This document shows, piece after piece, positions 7,984 to 15,165 of a stretch of DNA of 31,195 nt; position 1 is the stretch's first letter, and each line of letters starts with the position of its first letter. The notes beneath the pieces were generated by a model, which saw nothing but the letters and a program-made list of their open reading frames with translations, searched no databases and was not told the origin of the DNA. A program made the translations under genes and the position numbers. The DNA comes from CBDCYS01 sp965226245 (GTDB taxonomy: Bacteria; Acidobacteriota; Terriglobia; Bryobacterales; UBA6623), in assembly GCA_965226245.1 (NCBI GenBank), contig CBDDCL010000005.1, positions 1 through 31,195 on the forward strand, read 5' to 3'.

Positions 7984-9805
7984 GCTGAAACTCCTCTTGC
8001 CATGCGGTCTCTTCCTCGAACGCCCCCTGTTCACCCTTGCGAAGCAGAAAATCTTCGAGCACCAGCACATCCATCTCGGTTCTCATGAAACAGCGGAAGG
8101 CGTCCTCGGGCGTGCAGACAATGGGTTCGCCCCGGACATTGAAGGAGGTGTTGACGACGAGCGGACACCCGGTGAGCCGCGCGAACTCCGCGATCAGGTC
8201 GTAATAGATGCCGTTCTCCTCGCGCCGCACTGTCTGAACGCGCGCCGAGTAGTCTACGTGAGTGACTGCCGGGACACTCGATCGAGGGATGTTGAGCTGC
8301 TCGATGCCGAAGAGCTTTTTCTGTTCCTCGGTCATGGGGACTCGAATCTCTTCCTGTACTGGAGCGACCAGCAGCATGTAGGGGGAGTCGCGGGTCATCT
8401 CGAAATAGTCCGAGACGCGTTCCCGCAGCACCGACGGAGCGAACGGACGAAAGCTCTCGCGGTACTTGATCTTGAGGTTCATCATCGACTGCATCTTGGC
8501 CGAACGCGGATCACCGAGAATGCTTCGCGCGCCCAAGGCCCGGGGACCGAATTCCATTCGGCCCTGGAACCAACCGACGACTTTCTCGGAAGCCAGCTCC
8601 CGGGCCGCGGTTGCGACCAGCTCCTGACGCGACAGCCGCTGATAGCGAGCCCCCATTCCGTCCAAAAACTCCCGAATCTCCCCGGCTGAAAAAGACGGCC
8701 CAAGATAGGACGCTTTCATGCCGTCGATGCGCCCGCCGCACACTTGCTTGGCGCTGCGTGGATTGTCGAGGTATTGGTACCAGGCCGAGAGCGCCGCTCC
8801 GAGCGCCCCGCCCGCATCGCCCGCAGCCGGCTGAATCCAAATGTTCTCGAAAGGGCCTTCGCGAAGCAGACGTCCGTTGCCGACGCAATTCAGGGCAACC
8901 CCGCCGGCCAGGCAAAGGTTTTTCCGGCCGGTTTCTTTATGAACATGCTTCGCCATCCGCAGCATCGCAAGCTCGGTCACTTCTTGAATCGAACGGGCAA
9001 AGTCCATCTCTCGCTGCGTGACTTTGCTCTCCGGCTTGCGGGGAGGGCCGCCGAAGAGCTGATCGAACCTGCCGTTGGTCATCGTCAGCCCCTGGCAGTA
9101 ATTGAAGTACTTCATGTTGAGCCGTATCGACCCGTCTTCGCGAAGGTCGACCAACTCGTCCAGAATCTTCCGTACGTAGCGGGGTTCGCCGTAAGGCGCC
9201 AGGCCCATGATCTTGTATTCGCCCGAGTTGACCTTGAATCCCGTGTAGTAGGTGAACGCCGAATAAAGCAAGCCGAGCGAGTGGGGAAAATGCAGCTCGC
9301 CCTGCAAATGGATCTGGTTGCCTTCGCCGTAGCCGTAGGTCGTAGTCGCCCATTCTCCGACGCCATCGATCGTCAGAATCGCCGCTGAATCAAACGGCGA
9401 GGGGAAGAAGGCGCTGGCCGCATGCGACTCATGGTGCTCCGTGAAAAGGACGTTTCCGGAATCGCCGCATTCGGCGGCGATGTGATCGCGCATCCAAAGC
9501 TTTTCACGCAGCCACAAAGGCATCGCCTGCAAGAAGGAGCGAACCCCTGACGGAGCGAAATCAAGATAGGTTTCGAGCAAGCGCTCGAACGTCTGAAGAG
9601 GTTTGTCGTAGTAGGCGACGTAGTCGAGCTGTGACCGCTCGATTCCGCCCTCACGCAGGCAATAGGAAACCGCGCTGGAGGGGAAGCGATGGTCGTGCTT
9701 CTTGCGGCTGAAGCGCTCTTCCTGGGCGGCGGCGATGATCTCGCCGTCCCGCACGAGACAGGCCGCCGAATCGTGATAATATGCCGAAATTCCGAGGATG
9801 TCCAC
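7976..9805 (-). CDS. O-carbamoyltransferase, NodU/TobZ/CmcH family
   Basis: Transfers a carbamoyl group from carbamoyl phosphate through carbamoyl-adenylate to a hydroxyl on a sugar, antibiotic or exopolysaccharide. 609 residues, the usual length. The N-terminal Kae1-like domain begins MDILGISAYYHDSAACLV and contains HHESHAASAFF with metal-binding His residues, then TIDGVGEWATT. Further on are CLAGGVALNCVGNG, the PAAGDAGGALGAAL region, and the C-terminal YrdC-like part with GRMEFGPRALGARSIL and VVNTSFNVRGEPIVCTPEDA. The start codon is GTG at 9805 with AGGT six bases upstream. Coupled to the SxtJ-like gene downstream. No glycosyltransferase or biosynthetic cluster surrounds the pair, so the acceptor is unknown. 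Confidence 0.94.
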   Translation of the reverse strand: MDILGISAYYHDSAACLVRDGEIIAAAQEERFSRKKHDHRFPSSAVSYCLREGGIERSQLDYVAYYDKPLQTFERLLETYLDFAPSGVRSFLQAMPLWLREKLWMRDHIAAECGDSGNVLFTEHHESHAASAFFPSPFDSAAILTIDGVGEWATTTYGYGEGNQIHLQGELHFPHSLGLLYSAFTYYTGFKVNSGEYKIMGLAPYGEPRYVRKILDELVDLREDGSIRLNMKYFNYCQGLTMTNGRFDQLFGGPPRKPESKVTQREMDFARSIQEVTELAMLRMAKHVHKETGRKNLCLAGGVALNCVGNGRLLREGPFENIWIQPAAGDAGGALGAALSAWYQYLDNPRSAKQVCGGRIDGMKASYLGPSFSAGEIREFLDGMGARYQRLSRQELVATAARELASEKVVGWFQGRMEFGPRALGARSILGDPRSAKMQSMMNLKIKYRESFRPFAPSVLRERVSDYFEMTRDSPYMLLVAPVQEEIRVPMTEEQKKLFGIEQLNIPRSSVPAVTHVDYSARVQTVRREENGIYYDLIAEFARLTGCPLVVNTSFNVRGEPIVCTPEDAFRCFMRTEMDVLVLEDFLLRKGEQGAFEEETAWQEEFQLD

Positions 9806-9892
9806 AGGTGACCTGAGTCGATTCTAGCACCCGTCCGGCGGTGCTTCGAGGATCAGAGGGGTCCTCAGATTCTTTTCTGAAAGAAATAGGTT

Positions 9893-9999
9893 AGAGCCCG
9901 GAACGCAAGTGACGGGTCCAAGCTCAGGCGGTCGGGTCCAAGCTCAACAAGCCTGTACTAGCCCGCTCGCTTTGACCCGTCACTTGCGTTCCGGGCTCT
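9893..9999. repeat. 107-bp palindromic element with perfect 26-bp inverted arms
   Basis: The arms at 9893-9918 and 9974-9999 are perfect inverted copies (starting AGAGCCCGGAACGC and ending GCGTTCCGGGCTCT). The 55-base interior holds part of a direct repeat: GGGTCCAAGCTCA occurs at 9914 and again about 20 bases later. The right arm ends one base before the stop of the Lon-domain gene and the left arm lies 88 bases from the carbamoyltransferase start. It could act as a bidirectional terminator, but the size and internal repeat look more like a small non-autonomous mobile repeat. Confidence 0.85.
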
Positions 10000-10000
10000 G

Positions 10001-10627
10001 CTATGCCGTCCGTCCCTTGCCGTTGCTGACGGCCAACTTTTTCATCCGCTCGGCAGTTTGGACGCGCTCGATCAGCCGGGGAAGATACTCGGCCAGGTCG
10101 GTCAGCCGTTCGGCCTCGGAGCGCTTCGTCAGTAAGCCTTGCTTGAAGTCAAGTTCGAGTGGCAGGCCGTGGGCAATATGAAAACTCGGCTCGGATAACG
10201 TCGGGTCGATGGCATCGCGTCCGCTGACGCCGAGCAAAGCCGCCAAACGATCGGCTTGCTGCTGAACCTTGGCCAAGACGGTTTTGTTGACCGGGGGACG
10301 AGCGTGATCTTCGAAGTACTCCACGCGGGCTTGCAAATAGGGCAGGCTGTCGTCGAGCTCCAGCGTCTTAAATCGTTTCCGTCCGCGCGCGTCGATGTCC
10401 AGCCGGCCGTCTTCGTGCTTCTTGGTCACCCTTTCCACCACGGCGCTACATCCTTCAGGAGCTATCTGCTGATCACGAACCAGGATGAGGCCAAACGCGG
10501 AGTACCCGCTGATGGCTTCACCGATCATCAGCCGATAGCGCTGTTCGAAGATGTGGAGGGGTATTTTCGTGCCGGGGAAAATGACCACTTCCAGCGGAAA
10601 CAGCGGCAACAAATTTTCCGTGGTCAT
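10001..10627 (-). CDS. Lon substrate-binding (LAN) domain protein
   Basis: 208 residues, corresponding to the stand-alone Lon N-terminal domain family with no ATPase or protease domain. The opening LLPLFPLEVVIFPGTKIPLHIFE is the signature of this domain and is followed by QRYRLMIGEAI. RGRKRFKTLELDD follows near the middle, then a helical C-terminal half rich in charged residues (DRLAALLG, RLTDLAEYLPRLIERVQTAE). Such proteins are thought to bind protein substrates or act as adaptors, but no specific role is proven for this type. Its ATG (10627) is 65 bases from the divergent SDR start. The stop is immediately followed by the large palindrome at 9893-9999. Confidence 0.9.
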   Translation of the reverse strand: MTTENLLPLFPLEVVIFPGTKIPLHIFEQRYRLMIGEAISGYSAFGLILVRDQQIAPEGCSAVVERVTKKHEDGRLDIDARGRKRFKTLELDDSLPYLQARVEYFEDHARPPVNKTVLAKVQQQADRLAALLGVSGRDAIDPTLSEPSFHIAHGLPLELDFKQGLLTKRSEAERLTDLAEYLPRLIERVQTAERMKKLAVSNGKGRTA

Positions 10628-10692
10628 GCTACATTATTGCTTCTTGTAGCGAAAGCTGGCAATCCTGCTGGAAATTCGCAATCCTGTTGAAA
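10628..10692. promoter_or_regulatory. Divergent gap with two GCAATCCTG units
   Basis: The gap between the Lon-domain and SDR starts contains GCAATCCTG twice, about 22 bases apart. That nonamer is the core (GCA + ATCC loop + TG) of the covarying hairpin at 5997. Flanking bases here no longer pair, so these would be decayed half-copies, or a coincidence. No clear promoter elements were assigned. Confidence 0.35.
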
Positions 10693-11487
10693 ATGCAAGG
10701 GAAGACCGTACTGATCACCGGCGCCTCCTCGGGAATCGGCCGCGCCCTGGCGATCGCGTTCGCGCGCGAAGGGGCTCGGCTGGTCTTGACGGCAAGATCG
10801 CGGAGTGCGCTAGAGAGCGTAGCTCGGCAAGTCGCCCCCGCGGAAGCCGACGTCATTCCGGCCGATCTTCGCGACCCGGCCTCGCTGGCGTCCCTGTGCG
10901 AGAAGGCGGTCGAGCGATTTCAAACAATCGACATTCTCGTGAACAATGCCGGGGTGGGACTCTATGCTCCCTCGTTTCAGTCTTCACCCGAGTTGGTCGG
11001 CGATTTGATGAGCTTGAATTTTCTTGCGCCGGTCGAGCTGACCCGCCGCCTGCTGCCGGCAATTCCATCGGGAGGCGCGGTGATCAACATCAGCTCCATT
11101 GCCGGCAAAGTGCCTCTCCCCTGGCTTACTCTTTACTCGGCATCGAAGTACGCGCTCAATGCCTATTCGGACGGGCTGCGCATGGAGCTGGCTCAGGCCG
11201 GCATTCATGTGCTGTGCGTATGTCCCGGATACGTCGACACAGCGTTTCGCGAGAATGTTTTGCAGGGTGAAATTCCAGAGCAAGTTGCCGGGCAAAAGCG
11301 TTTCATGATCACCGCCGAGCAGTGCGCCGAAGCGACGCTCGATGGATTGAGACGCCGCAAGAGAACGATCGTGACACCCCGCATCGGCTGGGTTCTGGTC
11401 GTGCTGGCACGGTTGCTTCCCGGCGTTCTCTTTGCTCGATTGGCGAAAATGTATACTGGGACCCTGATACCACGGCCTGGCCCCTAG
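10693..11487 (+). CDS. Short-chain dehydrogenase/reductase with hydrophobic C-terminus
   Basis: SDR of about 264 residues. TGASSGIG cofactor loop near residue 10, TARS after the second strand, ADLRD, then NNAG near residue 88. The catalytic Ser lies in NISSIAGK, and YSASKYALNAYSDGLRMEL carries the catalytic Tyr/Lys. PGYVDT follows. The last 40 residues include WVLVVLARLLPGVLFARL, a hydrophobic stretch typical of membrane-associated DltE/YqjQ-like SDRs. The ATG at 10693 is chosen over a TTG two codons upstream; no strong ribosome-binding site is visible. It is 20 bases before the shikimate kinase gene, so an operon is likely. Substrate unknown. Confidence 0.9.
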   Translation: MQGKTVLITGASSGIGRALAIAFAREGARLVLTARSRSALESVARQVAPAEADVIPADLRDPASLASLCEKAVERFQTIDILVNNAGVGLYAPSFQSSPELVGDLMSLNFLAPVELTRRLLPAIPSGGAVINISSIAGKVPLPWLTLYSASKYALNAYSDGLRMELAQAGIHVLCVCPGYVDTAFRENVLQGEIPEQVAGQKRFMITAEQCAEATLDGLRRRKRTIVTPRIGWVLVVLARLLPGVLFARLAKMYTGTLIPRPGP

Positions 11488-11507
11488 GACGCGCTCCAAT
11501 TACCAGC

Positions 11508-12035
11508 ATGCACGACAAGCTGAAAGCGACGCCCGGCATCTATTTGGTCGGATTCATGGGCTGTGGCAAGACCACCGTCGGACGACTTCTGGCCGCTCGC
11601 TGGAAATGGGATTTCGTGGACCTCGACGACGAGACTGAAAGAAAATCCGGGATGAAGATCGCCGACGTCTTCGAGCAGCTCGGCGAGCCGGCTTTTCGGG
11701 CCATTGAGCGTCAGGTCCTGCTGGAGCAGATTTCCTTCGTCCGCCGCTGCCGGGCCCGTGTCGTTGCCCTGGGAGGCGGAACTTTCGTCGCGCCCGGCAA
11801 CCGCGAAACTCTCGAGCAAGCCGGAATCTCGATCTGGCTCAATGCTCCGGTCGATCAGCTATGGGAGAGAGTCACGAAGGAAGACCAGCGGCCTCTGGCA
11901 CGGGACCGTCAGGCCTTCGAGACGCTTTTCGAGCAGCGTGCTCGCGAATACGCGAAATCAGACTTCACGGTTCAGGCGGGTTCCGATGGACCTGATACGG
12001 TCGTCAACGAGATTCTAGGATTGTCGCTCATCTGA
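11508..12035 (+). CDS. aroK: Shikimate kinase
   Basis: Catalyses ATP-dependent 3-phosphorylation of shikimate in the aromatic amino acid pathway. 175 residues from the ATG at 11508, the usual length. The P-loop GFMGCGKTTVGRLLA is near residue 15. DLDDETERKSGMKIADVF carries the shikimate- and metal-binding Asp, and FRAIERQVL holds the substrate Arg. ALGGGTF is the glycine-rich shikimate loop, and RPLARD lies in the mobile lid. The frame is open further upstream, overlapping the SDR gene, but the extension has no homology to the family. Lies between an SDR and an ABC ATPase on the same strand; no other aro gene is present. Confidence 0.93.
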   Translation: MHDKLKATPGIYLVGFMGCGKTTVGRLLAARWKWDFVDLDDETERKSGMKIADVFEQLGEPAFRAIERQVLLEQISFVRRCRARVVALGGGTFVAPGNRETLEQAGISIWLNAPVDQLWERVTKEDQRPLARDRQAFETLFEQRAREYAKSDFTVQAGSDGPDTVVNEILGLSLI

Positions 12036-12087
12036 CTCGCGATCCCCTTAATTCTGAGTGCACTGCACGGATTGTAAAACGCCACCG

Positions 12088-12783
12088 ATGCCCGAAACTC
12101 TGATCCGGCTGGAAAAACTCGTCAAGACTTATCGCAGCGGGGACTCGGTGCTGTCCGTGCTGTCGGAGTTGAGCTTTGAAATCTACCGGGGAGAGAGCGT
12201 CGCGGTCGTCGGGGAGTCCGGCGTCGGCAAATCGACGTTGCTCCACTTGCTGGGCGGGCTGGATACTCCCACCTCCGGGGAGGTCATCTTTCAATCGAGC
12301 GCCATCTCTAGTTTCGGCGAGGCGGAATTGGCCGACTTCCGTAACCGCCAGACAGGATACGTTTGGCAGAACTTTCATCTTCTTCCGGAATTCACCGCGA
12401 TCGAAAATGTCATGATGCCTCTGTTGATTGCCGGGCAGGCTCAGGAGCGGGCCGAACCGGAAGCCCGTGAGTGGCTCGAGCGAGTCGGGCTGGCGGAGCG
12501 GGCTCACCACCGCGCCGGCGAGCTTTCGGGCGGTGAGCAACAGAGGGTCACCATCGCCCGAGCTTTGGTTACCGGACCCAAGCTTCTGCTGGCGGACGAG
12601 CCGACGGGAAACCTCGATCAAGAAACCGGTGAAAAGGTCATTGAATTGCTTGTATCTTTGCCGCGGGACCATGGCGTGACGCTGGTTGTCGCGACGCACC
12701 ATTTAGGGTTCGCCGGGCGTTGCGATCGGGTGCTCCGCATCGAGGCGGGAAAAATCAATCCCATCACGGAGCCGCGGCCGTGA
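12088..12783 (+). CDS. ABC transporter ATPase, LolD/MacB type
   Basis: 231 residues from the ATG at 12088. Walker A GESGVGKSTLLHLLGG near residue 40, Q-loop YVWQNFHLLPEFTAIENVMMPLL, ABC signature LSGGEQQRVTIARAL, Walker B LLLADEPTGNLD and switch His in ATHH. The NxxxPxxPEFTAxENV pattern and size place it with LolD/FtsE/MacB-type ATPases that energise lipoprotein or mechanotransmission exporters. No permease gene adjoins it: the following 276 bases hold no gene and the next gene is an unrelated oxidoreductase. The permease partner must be elsewhere. The start 52 bases after aroK allows a shared transcript. Confidence 0.92.
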   Translation: MPETLIRLEKLVKTYRSGDSVLSVLSELSFEIYRGESVAVVGESGVGKSTLLHLLGGLDTPTSGEVIFQSSAISSFGEAELADFRNRQTGYVWQNFHLLPEFTAIENVMMPLLIAGQAQERAEPEAREWLERVGLAERAHHRAGELSGGEQQRVTIARALVTGPKLLLADEPTGNLDQETGEKVIELLVSLPRDHGVTLVVATHHLGFAGRCDRVLRIEAGKINPITEPRP

Positions 12784-12897
12784 CGGAGGGGTTGCTTTGG
12801 CCTTTCCACGCGGGTATCAGGATATCGTCTTGAGCATCCGCCCGCTCACGGGCGCTGAGGCTGCTGTGTGGATTGGTTATCCCGAAATAACCGCTTG

Positions 12898-12936
12898 CTC
12901 ACGCGCGCGGCTCCAGCGTGGAGCCGCGGTCGTGAG
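12898..12936. repeat. 39-bp nested palindrome between ABC ATPase and Gfo/Idh genes
   Basis: CTCACG (12898-12903) and CGTGAG (12931-12936) enclose a perfect 10-bp stem, CGCGGCTCCA (12906-12915) with TGGAGCCGCG (12919-12928), around the loop GCG. Two unpaired bases sit on each side between the outer and inner stems. There is no T-run. It lies in an otherwise featureless 276-base gap and may be a REP-type element or a strong transcript end. Confidence 0.6.
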
Positions 12937-13059
12937 GGAGGAGTTAGCCGCTCCGGCGCGCCTCATCCGCCAGCGGCCTCATGGTTGCGTGGCGTCATGA
13001 TTTCTGCGACCATCGAAGAACCTCGATGAAGCGCCCCATGAAGCAAATGAGGAGGGATG

Positions 13060-14370
13060 ATGTCAGCTAAGAAAAATCTGGTTTCAAGACGAAGCGTCCT
13101 CAAGACCGCCCTCAAGGCAAGCGCCGCGGCCGCGGCGCCGCTGATCGTTCCCAGCTCGGCGCTGGGTCTGGCCGGCGCCGTGCCGCCCAGCGACCGCATC
13201 ACGGTTGCCGGCCTCGGTATCGGCGGCCGCGGCCAGCGCGACTTGGGGTCGTTCTTGAGTCAGAAAGACGTGCAGTTCATGGCCATCTGCGACGTCCGGA
13301 ATGAGCGGCGCGAAGCCATCAAATCAATGGTCGACAAACACCACGGGAACCGTGATTGCGCTATGTACAGCGACATGTACGAACTGTGGGACCGCGCTGA
13401 CATCGACGCCGTCCTGATCGCCACCGGCGACCGCTGGCACACGCTGCTTTCGATCCTGACCGCGAAGTCCGGCAAAGACGTCTACTGCGAAAAACCCTGC
13501 TCCATGACGATCGCCCAAAGCCGCACCCTGGCCGACAGCTATCAGCGGCTGGGACGTATCTATCAGGCCGGCACGCAGCGCCGCAACGGCAGCAACTTCA
13601 AGTACGTTTTCGAGATGGCCGGAAGCGGCAAGCTGGGCAAGCTTCACACCCTCCATGCCAACGTCGGCCCCGGTGACCGCTGGCCCCCGAAAACGTCCCA
13701 CGACTGGCTGCCCGCCGAGCCTTTGCCGCCCACCCAAGTCGTCGACTGGGACCGCTGGCTGGGGCCTTGTCCCTGGCGGCCTTACAACAGTCTTTACGTC
13801 GCGCGGTACTGGCGCGGCTATTTCGACTTCCACGGCGGCGGAATCCTCGAATGGGGCTCCCATACCGTGGACCTCTGCCAGTTTGTCGCCGGCGCGGATG
13901 AGACGACGCCCATCGAGTTCGATCCCCGCGGAGACCAGGGTGATACCCCTTATTCGATCGACTGCAAATACGCCAACGGCCTCAAACTGGTTATGCGCGA
14001 CAAAGGCTTCGACGGTTCGGGATCGTGCGCTATCCGGATCGAAGGCGAAGAGGGCTGGGTGGAAACCGGCGACCGCGGAATCGTCGAAACCTCCGACAGC
14101 CTGAGTTCCTTCCGCAAGGAATTCAGCGATTCCAGGGAAGCTACCACCTACCACGTGCGCGATTTCCTCGATAGCGTCAAATCCCGCAAGCAGCCGCGCG
14201 CAAACGCCCTGGCCGCCTCGCAAACCCACATTGGTTGCCACGCCGCCTACATCGCGTTCCAGCTCGGGCGCAAGCTGAAGTTCGACCCTGCGACCGACAC
14301 CTTCATCGGAGACGACGAGGCCAACAACATGCGTTCACGTGCCATGCGCGAGCCCTGGAGGTTGACATGA
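13060..14370 (+). CDS. Gfo/Idh/MocA-family oxidoreductase with Tat signal
   Basis: 436 residues from the ATG at 13060. GAGGAGGG precedes a tandem ATGATG, and the second has the better spacing. The N-terminus carries a textbook twin-arginine signal, SRRSVLKTALKASAAAAAP, with a likely cut after SALG/LAGA, so the enzyme should be folded in the cytoplasm with its nucleotide and exported. Rossmann motif VAGLGIGGRGQRD; family motif EKPCS in VYCEKPCSM near residue 143; then GTQRRNGSNF, PWRPYNSLYV, and EWGSHTVDLCQF with the catalytic-type His/Asp. This subtype is abundant in Solibacter-like and planctomycete genomes and is linked to glycoside or polyol catabolism. Its stop overlaps the next gene (ATGA). 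Confidence 0.92.
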   Translation: MSAKKNLVSRRSVLKTALKASAAAAAPLIVPSSALGLAGAVPPSDRITVAGLGIGGRGQRDLGSFLSQKDVQFMAICDVRNERREAIKSMVDKHHGNRDCAMYSDMYELWDRADIDAVLIATGDRWHTLLSILTAKSGKDVYCEKPCSMTIAQSRTLADSYQRLGRIYQAGTQRRNGSNFKYVFEMAGSGKLGKLHTLHANVGPGDRWPPKTSHDWLPAEPLPPTQVVDWDRWLGPCPWRPYNSLYVARYWRGYFDFHGGGILEWGSHTVDLCQFVAGADETTPIEFDPRGDQGDTPYSIDCKYANGLKLVMRDKGFDGSGSCAIRIEGEEGWVETGDRGIVETSDSLSSFRKEFSDSREATTYHVRDFLDSVKSRKQPRANALAASQTHIGCHAAYIAFQLGRKLKFDPATDTFIGDDEANNMRSRAMREPWRLT

Positions 14371-14912
14371 AGATAACTGGAAAAATCCTTCCTACGGTAA
14401 CGATCTTGCTGGCCGGCGCCGCGCCGCTAGCCGTCGCTCAAACACCCCCCACCCCCGCGCGGCAGCGGGCGGCCATGGCAGCCAGGGAAGCCAAGGCCAG
14501 GGCCACTACACCTCATAAGTCCGCGGAGATCATGTCCCTGGCGGCGCCCAAGCTGGTTGAGATTCTCAAAGATTCCAATGCTTCGGAGTTCGCCAAGGCC
14601 AAAGCCTGCCAGCGGCTGGCCGTCGTGGGAGACAAGACAGCCGTAGCGGCACTCGCCGCGCTGCTAGGGGACCCGAAGCTCGCTCACTACGCCCGCTTCG
14701 GCCTGGAGCCGATCAGCGATCCTTCCGCGGACGAAGCTCTGCGTGACGCACTCGGCGGCCTCGAGGGCAATCTGCTGATCGGCGTGATCAATTCGATTGG
14801 ACGCAGGAAAGACCCCAAGGCCCTCGATGCTTTGGCCAAACTCATGCATGGCAACGATGACGCTGTCGCCGAAGCCGCCCGGGCGGCGCTGGGGCGCATC
14901 CGCAGCCCCTAG
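14367..14912 (+). CDS. Secreted HEAT-repeat protein
   Basis: 181 residues. A signal peptide (ILPTVTILLAGAAPLAVAQ) is followed by a low-complexity Pro/Ala/Arg linker, then about four HEAT-like helical pairs: LAAPKLVEILKDSN, KAKACQRLAVVGDKTAVAAL, a central pair, and GVINSIGRRKDPKALDALAKL, ending in AARAALGRIRSP. The GD-x-A-V-x-A-L pattern is typical of PBS/HEAT repeats. Its ATG overlaps the TGA of the upstream oxidoreductase (ATGA), so the two are translationally coupled and probably act in the same extracytoplasmic compartment. HEAT repeats suggest protein binding; no enzymatic motif is visible. Confidence 0.8.
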   Translation: MKITGKILPTVTILLAGAAPLAVAQTPPTPARQRAAMAAREAKARATTPHKSAEIMSLAAPKLVEILKDSNASEFAKAKACQRLAVVGDKTAVAALAALLGDPKLAHYARFGLEPISDPSADEALRDALGGLEGNLLIGVINSIGRRKDPKALDALAKLMHGNDDAVAEAARAALGRIRSP

Positions 14913-15129
14913 TTGCCGAAGTTCGTAACGGCGTGCCAGGGCGGGCACGGTGGCCCATCCCTAGAGTTCCGTGGGCGAAGGCGCGCGGTAGCCGCTCCGG
15001 ATGGCGCCTCCGCGAGTTGCGTTTTTGGATTCCCAAGACACGCCGGCTCGGCCCGGAACTCTCCGAAATTCCACGCTGCATCCCGTTTCCGCCTGGGGCT
15101 GATATGATGAGATAGATGTCGTTTTAGCG

Positions 15130-15165
15130 CCCGTTAACCGGGGGGCCGGGAGAGCAATACGCTCT
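15130..15165 (+). promoter_or_regulatory. clpC leader: ribosome-binding site with small hairpin before the ATG
   Basis: GGGAG lies unusually far (about 13 bases) from the ATG at 15166. AGAGC and GCTCT around AATAC between them can pair, which would bring the GGGAG close to the start codon or, when melted, weaken initiation. This is a proposal from five base pairs only. No CtsR- or CIRCE-type operator was recognised in the 253-base gap upstream. Confidence 0.35.

Noticed and set aside
9893..9999. Considered as a CRISPR or phage attachment site because of internal direct repeats
   Set aside because: Only two short direct repeats, no spacers of regular size, no cas gene and no integrase nearby.
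12088..12783. Considered as part of a complete lipoprotein or MacB exporter
   Set aside because: No permease or periplasmic adaptor gene adjoins; only the ATPase can be supported.
13324..14241. 305-codon minus-strand frame opposite the Gfo/Idh gene
   Set aside because: Shadow of a well-supported coding gene; no motifs, no ribosome-binding site.
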